The notes beneath the pieces are model-generated. The model did not search any database and was not told the DNA's origin. It saw only the letters and a program-made list of their open reading frames with translations. Source: Eudoraea chungangensis (lineage in GTDB: Bacteria; Bacteroidota; Bacteroidia; Flavobacteriales; Flavobacteriaceae). From it: a stretch of 64,000 nucleotides of DNA. Of the stretch, positions 54,711 to 61,775 are shown piece by piece; the stretch's first letter is position 1, and each line of letters starts with the position of its first letter. The translations under genes were made by a program, and so were the position numbers. The stretch spans positions 186,001-250,000 of the forward strand of contig NZ_JARDUB010000001.1 of the NCBI RefSeq assembly GCF_029360665.1. Direction: 5' to 3'.

Positions 54711-55309
54711 GACTCTTCTTTTATTGTAATTAACCCGTAGGTTTTATGTGCATTAAAAAAGCTAAAATCCTTATTAAAATCCATTCCTTCGCCGTCCATA
54801 ATGGTCCCATCTTCAGGATTGGTATATTTAAAGGTGCTCTGTGTAAAAATCCATTGGTTTGCTCTATCCCAATATAGTTGCGGCGCCTCTAGTTTTTTCC
54901 CATCGTGCGATTTAATTACCACATTGCCCTGTAGGTCTACAAGATTGGTAGTTGAGTAGACAATACCATAGTCTGCTGTAATAGTGCTTTTATTGTTCTC
55001 TTCATCAAAAAAATCAATTTCCAAACCCTTTGGAAAAGTCCTGTATTTAAACCTCATATTATCGAAGTCTTCGCTCATGGGGCTGGTAAGGACTGCAATA
55101 ATGCGAGAGCCTCCTTCATCTTCACTCTCTAATTTCCTTTCCGTTTCTGTATAGGTCAGTACAAAGTTATGGGCTATTCCCTGAGGGTAAATGGTTTCCT
55201 GCGCCTCCTCTCCTATTCTTTGGTAATTATCCTTACAGCCATTAAAAAACAATGCCACAGTAAAAACTATGGCAAGGTTCCTTATGTTATTTCCAATAAA
55301 ATGCCTCAT
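54707..55309 (-). CDS. lptC: LPS export protein LptC
   Basis: LptC is the inner-membrane-anchored periplasmic bridge protein that takes LPS from LptB2FG to LptA. This 200-residue form begins with a signal or anchor segment (about 10-25) ending in GCKD, so it may be a lipoprotein. The beta-jellyroll LptC/OstA region follows (about 45-190), with TITADYGIVYSTTNLVDLQGNVVI split over its characteristic strands and TQSTFKYTNPEDG near the end. It lies 2 bp after the TPR gene. Together with lptE and lpxB elsewhere in the window it belongs to the LPS pathway. Confidence 0.9.
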   Translation of the reverse strand: MRHFIGNNIRNLAIVFTVALFFNGCKDNYQRIGEEAQETIYPQGIAHNFVLTYTETERKLESEDEGGSRIIAVLTSPMSEDFDNMRFKYRTFPKGLEIDFFDEENNKSTITADYGIVYSTTNLVDLQGNVVIKSHDGKKLEAPQLYWDRANQWIFTQSTFKYTNPEDGTIMDGEGMDFNKDFSFFNAHKTYGLITIKEES

Positions 55310-55311
55310 TC

Positions 55312-56682
55312 TTAGAGGTTAGGTACGGTAACGCTACCTCCTACCCAACAGCTAAAGCTTACAGACTTTCCGGCCATACCAGAATTAAATATGTCTGTTT
55401 TGGTTGGTGCTTTTGCACTATAACTCGCTGCAGCCTGGCTAGCCCTGCTACTCAAAGATGGATCTACTCTACCTCCTTTTCGCGCCATATCTGCAGCCTT
55501 CCAGTAGATAGCTCTTTTCTCGAAAGGCGTTTCTCCACATTGGTTAGCACTACTAGCGTACAGGGTAGCTATTAGTAAATAAGCTTTTCCATTTGCAGAA
55601 TTAGCATCAATTGCCTTTTGTGCATATTTTCTGGCTGTAGACTTACTTGTTTTTCTATAACTCGTAGCAATCTTGTAAGCAATATTAGACTTCTTTTTGC
55701 TATCTGTTTCTAATTGAAGAGCCTTATCAAAGTCAGCAATAGCCCCTTTAGTATCCCCGGCTTTTTTCTTAAGAGTTCCACCATATACGTAGGCATCTGC
55801 GGACGGATCTAAAGCCAACTGTGCTTCAAATAGTTTTTGGAACATAGGGTCGTCTGTACATTCTTTACTGAACATTCTGCCTACTGCTCTTTTAACCCAA
55901 TCAACATCATTTTTCTTTGCCTCAAAACTCTTCTCGTATAATGGAATAAGGTTTTCACAATCTGCCAGGGCTCCAAGTTTAGAATCTACACTCCCTGCAA
56001 CTTTACCATAAGATTCCGAGTTGGTAGTAGCCACTTTTAATCTTCTTTTTTCTTTAGAAGTTAGGGTACCAGCCTCTTCTTTGGGAAGCAATTGACTAAT
56101 TACATCGGTAAGCTTTGCATTTTCTTCTTCAATTTTTTCAGTAACGTCGTCATAGGTATCAAATACAGACTGCAAATCCTTACTGCCCTCATTGTACAAG
56201 TCTACCAGACTAGAAAAGTAAAGGTATAAGGCCTTTGGGTTTTTAAAGTTTTTTCTATCCGATTTAAAAGCGTCATCTAACATTTTATACAATTCAGCAT
56301 CTGAAGACATTTTATTGTCATATAACAATAAGGCCTTGTCAATGGCCACATCAGATTCTGAAAATTGTGCTGGGAAAGTGCTTAAACTTGTATCATATAG
56401 AGATAGTAAGTCTTTTATATACCCATCTTTTTCGGCTCCAGAACTCTTTTTAATTTTGTCCTTAAGAATCCTTTCTCCTAAGGTAAAATTTGCCTTATTA
56501 ATGGATGGACAGTTGTCATAAACCATTTTCCAGGGGGTATAGGCCGCATCATAATTCTTCACTTTTGCATGCTCTGCATAGATAGAAAGATTAGTCATAC
56601 ACTCAGGATTTTGAGCCTGCGCATTAGCAAAACTCATCACTCCTAAAATCCCTATCATCATCAAGTAAAACTCCTTTTTCAT
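55312..56682 (-). CDS. Secreted TPR-like protein of the coaX-lptC cluster
   Basis: A 456-residue protein with a signal peptide (about 1-23, ending ANAQAQ) and mostly helical sequence. A clear TPR pair lies near 305-365 (GDTKGAIADFDKALQLE, then IAYKIATSYRKTS and ARKYAQKAIDANSANGKAYLLIA). It contains several cysteines (first at 28) that could form periplasmic disulfides. Function is unknown. The position between an outer-membrane barrel gene and lptC, with a 2-bp gap to the latter, points to the periplasmic side of envelope assembly. Confidence 0.83.
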   Translation of the reverse strand: MKKEFYLMMIGILGVMSFANAQAQNPECMTNLSIYAEHAKVKNYDAAYTPWKMVYDNCPSINKANFTLGERILKDKIKKSSGAEKDGYIKDLLSLYDTSLSTFPAQFSESDVAIDKALLLYDNKMSSDAELYKMLDDAFKSDRKNFKNPKALYLYFSSLVDLYNEGSKDLQSVFDTYDDVTEKIEEENAKLTDVISQLLPKEEAGTLTSKEKRRLKVATTNSESYGKVAGSVDSKLGALADCENLIPLYEKSFEAKKNDVDWVKRAVGRMFSKECTDDPMFQKLFEAQLALDPSADAYVYGGTLKKKAGDTKGAIADFDKALQLETDSKKKSNIAYKIATSYRKTSKSTARKYAQKAIDANSANGKAYLLIATLYASSANQCGETPFEKRAIYWKAADMARKGGRVDPSLSSRASQAAASYSAKAPTKTDIFNSGMAGKSVSFSCWVGGSVTVPNL

Positions 56683-56722
56683 CTTGTTTAAATTTTAAAG
56701 TGGTTAAAGTAGTAAATTTTTA

Positions 56723-57988
56723 TTAATTAATTTTCCTTTTTTGGAACCATTTATCGTTGAACGACAGTCCTATGTTGACTTTGAAGTAACTCTCCTCCAC
56801 CAAATTGGCAGTTGCTGTACCCCTAATTCCGTACATAAAACCTAGATTTATATTGTCAAAACCGGCCCCTAATGGTAGACCTAAACCAAAAGTTATGCCA
56901 TAATCTTTAATCTCCTTGGCATTAATAACCATTCCTGTATTTTCGTATCGCGCTCCAAAGCGGTAATTAACCCTCTTGGCGTAACTGGTAAAGGAGGCGT
57001 AATCTGGTATAATATACCCCCCTATTGCAATGGTACTGGCATCCTTATAGGTTATATTACTTTGGTCTACAAATTCATTCCGGAAGCTCGATAAGCCCTG
57101 TAAACTATATTCGGCCCCTAAAAACCACTTTTTATCTCTCCCAAATCCTAAGCCCAAGGTGGTGATGGTTGGAATCTTCAATTCGGTATTTTTTAGATCT
57201 AAAGCCTCCAAATCTATATCACGCCCTTCAATTTCTTCTCCTGTTATAGTTGAAAAAGAACCAAGGGATTCTTCGTTTTGTGAAGTTAAATTTGCCTGTG
57301 TATTTACCATTAAGGAGGTAAAAAGGGTATACCTTCCCATAATACGTGGAGTATAGGTAGCTGCATAATTAAAGTCGAACCCCTTTATTTGCGATTGTTT
57401 AGAATTAATAACCCCATATTGCACCCCTGCAATATTTTGTACGGTTCTATATTCTAAAGATCCAAAACTGTAGTTCACTGTGGCACCAATATGAAAACTT
57501 TTGGTAATTTCATATCCCGCGGATAAAAAGACCTTGTTTAGACCTCCCTCTCCACCAAACTGGTTTACAACCGTATCCTGAACCGCCGTGACGTTATCTG
57601 CAAATACGTTATACCCTACAGAAGTATATGGGAGGACTCCAAATCCTATTCCCATTTTTGGGGTAATCGGAATACCTAATGCAAGATATTGAAGAGAGGT
57701 TACAGAAGTTTGTTCGGTACCGGTATAGTCGGTGAGGGTTACCTCGGCATGCCCCCCGGCCGCCGTATAGTTTACCAAACGTAGCTTTCCGTAGGCCGCT
57801 GGATTTTGCAAATTGGTGTGAATACTATCCGTATACATTCCAAGTCCGCCCATCGCTTGGTTTTCAACTGTAGATTGGGCTCTAATATCTCCTATTCCGT
57901 GATAAGAATATGGGGAAACGGAACTGTTTTGTGCATAGGCAGTAGCCACTACCAGACAAAGTATTGTAAATACTATTTTTCTTAACAT
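56723..57988 (-). CDS. Outer-membrane beta-barrel protein (FadL/PorV-like)
   Basis: A 421-residue outer-membrane protein with a signal peptide (about 1-19, ending AYAQ) and alternating-hydrophobicity strands. The early motif SPYSYHGIGDIRAQSTVENQ and NLQNPAAYGKL resembles the N-terminal plug of FadL-like and PorV-like barrels. It ends KVNIGLSFNDKWFQKRKIN, a beta strand with a basic tail. Ligand unknown. It lies between coaX (stop and start nearly adjacent) and the TPR protein gene and is probably co-transcribed with them. Confidence 0.8.
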   Translation of the reverse strand: MLRKIVFTILCLVVATAYAQNSSVSPYSYHGIGDIRAQSTVENQAMGGLGMYTDSIHTNLQNPAAYGKLRLVNYTAAGGHAEVTLTDYTGTEQTSVTSLQYLALGIPITPKMGIGFGVLPYTSVGYNVFADNVTAVQDTVVNQFGGEGGLNKVFLSAGYEITKSFHIGATVNYSFGSLEYRTVQNIAGVQYGVINSKQSQIKGFDFNYAATYTPRIMGRYTLFTSLMVNTQANLTSQNEESLGSFSTITGEEIEGRDIDLEALDLKNTELKIPTITTLGLGFGRDKKWFLGAEYSLQGLSSFRNEFVDQSNITYKDASTIAIGGYIIPDYASFTSYAKRVNYRFGARYENTGMVINAKEIKDYGITFGLGLPLGAGFDNINLGFMYGIRGTATANLVEESYFKVNIGLSFNDKWFQKRKIN

Positions 57989-58717
57989 TTAACGTTTGTT
58001 GTATTCCAACAGGTAATTCAAGCCTTCAAGGAGAAAATTAGAATTCGCAAATAACGTATTTTTTAATCGTTTAGACAAAAATTGGGCATCCCCTCCTGTT
58101 AAAATAACTGTTAAATCTTTAAAACGTTCTTGGTATAGGGCGATCACCCCGTCTATCTCCAAGGAAATTCCGTTTAAGATCCCACTATGGATGCTGGAGG
58201 CCGTAGAATTTCCAATAAAATCGAACAATTCCTCCGGATTCAATAAAGGCAATTTTTGTGTTTGTCTATGCAGGGCTTTATATCGCATGTGTAATCCCGG
58301 GGAAATTGCGCCCCCTAAATATTCTCCAAAATCATTTACAATATCATAAGTAACACAGCTGCCGGCATCTATAACAAGAACATTAGATTCCGGATATTTA
58401 TAAAATGCTGCTGTGGCCAGGGCCAATCTATCCATTCCAAGGCTATTAGGGGTGGCGTAAGAAATTTTCAAAGGAAATCTAGACTTATGGGATAAAAGAT
58501 GCACTTCACAAAAAACGGCTAAGGCAGCAAGCTTTTTTTTATCAAAGTCAATTACAGAAGAAACCAGGGCAGACCTAATATTGGGGTAGGCATGAAAAAT
58601 GCCCTTTACTTTCTCTGTAAAACTTTCTTCCTGCCCCGCTTCCTGCCAAAGCAGAGTGATGCCATTAAACACAGCATATTTGATCAGAGTATTTCCTGCA
58701 TCAATAACTAGATTCAT
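57989..58717 (-). CDS. coaX: Type III pantothenate kinase
   Basis: CoaX phosphorylates pantothenate, the first step of coenzyme A synthesis, and unlike type I enzymes is not inhibited by CoA. The 242-residue protein has the acetate-kinase-like fold, with the phosphate loop DAGNTLIKYAVF (6-17), GMDRLA (near 98-103), the catalytic VIDAGSCVTYD (near 116-126) and the C-terminal TGGDAQ (near 212-217). It is the first gene of the minus-strand cluster and ends next to the outer-membrane barrel gene. Confidence 0.95.
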   Translation of the reverse strand: MNLVIDAGNTLIKYAVFNGITLLWQEAGQEESFTEKVKGIFHAYPNIRSALVSSVIDFDKKKLAALAVFCEVHLLSHKSRFPLKISYATPNSLGMDRLALATAAFYKYPESNVLVIDAGSCVTYDIVNDFGEYLGGAISPGLHMRYKALHRQTQKLPLLNPEELFDFIGNSTASSIHSGILNGISLEIDGVIALYQERFKDLTVILTGGDAQFLSKRLKNTLFANSNFLLEGLNYLLEYNKR

Positions 58718-58841
58718 AGTACAAAGATTAAAAAATAAAAAAAGAGTGGGCTTTTTTTTCTATTTTGTTTGCAGTTCCTAAATTTGAAAGTATATTTGCG
58801 CCCTTGTTTGATTAAAATTTAATCACAAGTTTATATAATGG

Positions 58842-58914
<73 letters not shown>

Positions 58915-58925
58915 CTTAAAGCACT

Positions 58926-58958
58926 AAACCCGCTTCTTTCTTAAGAAGCGGGTTTTTT
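58926..58958 (+). terminator. Rho-independent terminator after tRNA-Phe
   Basis: A perfect 13-bp GC-rich stem (58926-58938 with 58943-58955), 4-nt loop and T-tract. It begins 11 bp after the tRNA and ends a single-tRNA transcript. The following 187 bp up to 59145 hold no gene I can support. Confidence 0.92.
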
Positions 58959-59145
58959 GTTTTTATGTTGCAGGGAAATGTACTTTTCCTGGGGGTTAGT
59001 ATTTACTACAAAGAATAGGAACTACCCTTTTATCAGAATATTCTTTCAGGCTAAAATAGGAATTACTAGATTAGGCATTAAAGGGATATATTGTTTTATA
59101 TGCTATATTCAATTATTGTACTTTTTGCTCAGAAACCACTAGCCA

Positions 59146-59950
59146 ATGATAAATTTTTTAGAAGAATAAGACAGGATTTGCTTTTAAAAGGTAAAACTGG
59201 AAAGTATTTTAAATATGCAATTGGTGAAATTGTTTTAGTGTTATTGGTATTTTAATTGCATTACAATTAAACAGCTGGAACCAGAACAGACAAAATCGTA
59301 CGCAAGAACAGCAAATCTTAGTTCAATTACTAAACGAATACGAAAATAATTTAATCCAATTAAATCAAAAAATATTCATTAGAAACGAAACAGTTTCATC
59401 CACATTCAGATTACTAAATTATAAAAATGATGAGACGCTAAGTGTTGTTGCAGATAGTTTTAATTTACACCTTGGAAGAGTAATAACACGCCCTACTTTC
59501 GACCCAGAACTTGGTGTCACTACAGAACTTACAAGTTCAGGGAAATTATATCTGATAACAAATGCTTCATTAAGAAACGACATCACCTCCTTTCCTAGTT
59601 TTTTAGGTGAGCTTCGAGAAGAAGAAATGGTGATTTTTAATCAAGTCGAAGAACGATTAATACCTTTTATAATGGAACATTATCAATTTGGGAGAATTGT
59701 TGGAGAAATGTTTAGAGACGAGCATATTAAGAATAAAGTAACTTTCGTTGTAGCTGAAGGATATAGTTCAACTATCGATTTATTTACACAAGTTGATTTT
59801 AAACCCTTACTAGATCACCCAGACTTTGAAGATTATTTGGCATTAATGATTAATAATTCGGTTTACACCAACGAACAATCTGAAGGGGTTAAGGTGAAAA
59901 TAGAAAACATAATTTCTCTTATTAAAAAGGAATTAAAAAAGAAAGAATAA
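59146..59950 (+). pseudogene. DUF6090-type membrane protein gene broken by two frameshifts
   Basis: Read across three frames, the sequence matches the DUF6090 pattern of flavobacteria. It runs M-I-, KFFRRIRQDLLLKGKTGKYF, KYAIGEIVLV, then IGILIALQLNSWNQNRQ, continuing as an open frame to the stop codon at 59950 (about 267 residues if repaired). The first break lies at 59152-59158, where one base is missing in an A/T run after ATG ATA. The second lies at about 59240, where one G appears lost before TTATTGG. The frame from 59243 onwards is intact, and an in-frame ATG at 59627 could give a 107-residue remnant. The family is small single-helix membrane proteins of unknown role. Real decay or sequence error cannot be told apart here. 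Confidence 0.72.
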
Positions 59951-60091
59951 CCAATGCATAAACTTCTTGTATAGTGTATGACCTTCGGGATACGCAGCAT
60001 AAACAAAGCGTTGTAGCCACTTAAAAAATAACCAAACGTAACAAAGCTAGAAGATATTCGTCTTACGCTTAAGAACCAAAACAGACAGCTA

Positions 60092-61585
60092 ATGAAAAAA
60101 ATATTAGCCATTCTCTCTCTTATAGTTTTATGCTCTTGCCAGGAGAATACAGAACAATTGAACCTTACCCAAGGCCTCTACATATCTAACGTCACCCTTA
60201 TATCCACGGAAGACGGAAATTATGACCCCTTCATTGGTCATTTAGTTGTGGAAAAAGATAAAATCGTTTATATAGACAAAAATGAGCCAAGTATTAAGGG
60301 AACATTCGAAGAGATAGATGGCACAGGAAAATTCCTGATTCCAGGTTTAATTGATAGCCATGTTCATCTTTCGGGAGTAATTGGTATGCTTCCACACCAT
60401 GAGGAAAAATATCCTGAAATAGCAAAAGAATTTAAGATCCAAATGCCCAGAAGCTACTTATATTATGGCTTTACCACGCTTGTAGATCTAGGAGGTATCT
60501 CCGATGAACTAATAGCGCTTTTTAAGAGTCAAAAATTAAGTCCCGATTTATATCATGTAGGGCATTCAGGTGCCGCTGTTGCAAATGGTTATCCTATGAA
60601 CTTTGCCCCTGAAGAATATCGCTTTCATACCCAACCGAATTTTGTATACCTGGAAAGTCAGGCGGAAAATATTCCAGATGAATATAAACCAGCCGACCAT
60701 ACACCCAAAGCAGTTGTTAACCGAATTAAAAATTCGGGAGCCATTGCTGTAAAATCTTATTACGAGACTGGTTTTGGAGGCTTCTCTAATCTGCCTGTGC
60801 CAACCAAAAGTATTATGACTGAATTACTTGACGAGTCACATGCCAATGGGCTTGTGCTTAGCGTTCATGCAAATTCACTTGAAGGGCATGCTTTTTTGGC
60901 AGACATAGGTGTAGATATTATTGCGCATGGACTATGGAACTGGCAAAAGCATAAAGAGGTTCCAACAGACTCTCTTCCCTTAGAAATAAAGGAAATATTG
61001 GATATGCAAATCGAAAAGCAAATAGGCTATACACCAACTTTAACGGTTATTGCAGGGGAGGAAGCGTTACTCGATAAAGAATTTCTTAGCCAACCCCACT
61101 TAAAAAAAGTGGTACCTAAAAATTTACTGGAATGGTATAGCACCGAAGAAGGACAATGGTTTGCTAAAGATCTTTTTGGCGAATCTAATATAGAGGAAAC
61201 CCATAGAATCTATGGAAATGTGCAATCGCATGCAATGTTAGTTTTAAAATATCTTTCAGACAATAATGGACTAATTCTATTTGGTACAGATACGCCTTCC
61301 GGACCAATTTATGGAAACCAACCGGGTTATAATGGCTATTGGGAACTTAAACTAATGAAAGAAGCAGGAGTTTCCTTAAAAAAAATACTTTCATCCGCTA
61401 CCATTAATAATGCCAAAGCTTTGCAATTAGACGCTTCTCTTGGTTCCCTGGCTATCGGAAAAAAGGCCAATATAATTTTAATGACCAAAAACCCTTTGTT
61501 AGACATTGAAGCATATGATGCTATAGAAAAAGTGGTTCTTGAAGGTGAAGTCCTAAAAAGAGAAGAATTAGAGGTCAAAGAATAA
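60092..61585 (+). CDS. Amidohydrolase-family lipoprotein
   Basis: A 497-residue exported metal-dependent hydrolase of the amidohydrolase superfamily (imidazolonepropionase/prolidase-like branch). The lipoprotein signal ends in LCSC (lipidated Cys at 15 or 17). Metal-binding motifs are DSHVHLSG (near residue 88-95), a lysine in AVKSYYETG, HANSLEGHAF and HGLWNW, and the catalytic Asp in FGTDTPSG. The C-terminal strand region (ASLGSLAIGKKANIIL) is the usual composite sandwich domain. Substrate is unknown; related enzymes open cyclic amides or cleave X-Pro-type dipeptides. It stands alone, 141 bp after the DUF6090 pseudogene. Confidence 0.88.
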   Translation: MKKILAILSLIVLCSCQENTEQLNLTQGLYISNVTLISTEDGNYDPFIGHLVVEKDKIVYIDKNEPSIKGTFEEIDGTGKFLIPGLIDSHVHLSGVIGMLPHHEEKYPEIAKEFKIQMPRSYLYYGFTTLVDLGGISDELIALFKSQKLSPDLYHVGHSGAAVANGYPMNFAPEEYRFHTQPNFVYLESQAENIPDEYKPADHTPKAVVNRIKNSGAIAVKSYYETGFGGFSNLPVPTKSIMTELLDESHANGLVLSVHANSLEGHAFLADIGVDIIAHGLWNWQKHKEVPTDSLPLEIKEILDMQIEKQIGYTPTLTVIAGEEALLDKEFLSQPHLKKVVPKNLLEWYSTEEGQWFAKDLFGESNIEETHRIYGNVQSHAMLVLKYLSDNNGLILFGTDTPSGPIYGNQPGYNGYWELKLMKEAGVSLKKILSSATINNAKALQLDASLGSLAIGKKANIILMTKNPLLDIEAYDAIEKVVLEGEVLKREELEVKE

Positions 61586-61775
61586 CTGCCTATTGTGTTC
61601 TTTTTTATTCGCCTTTAAATAATACTTACATTTTTTTGAATGTATAAACGTCTTCTCCTAACAAAACCTTGTACTGCACCGATACCCTCTATCTGAATTA
61701 GCTGTGATCCCCTTACTTCTTTTATAGGATTTATTTCTATGAATTGTCGAATACAATACTACTTGTACAGATTAA

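Noticed and set aside
58957-59142. 61-codon open frame just after tRNA-Phe
   Set aside because: It begins inside the terminator tail and has no recognisable motif. I considered a GIY-YIG nuclease fragment and found none of its motifs.
59951-60091. Integron-like or cassette-repeat sequence around GCGTTGTAGCC
   Set aside because: It is a single copy without a matching partner arm or an integrase; the resemblance is too weak to report as a feature.
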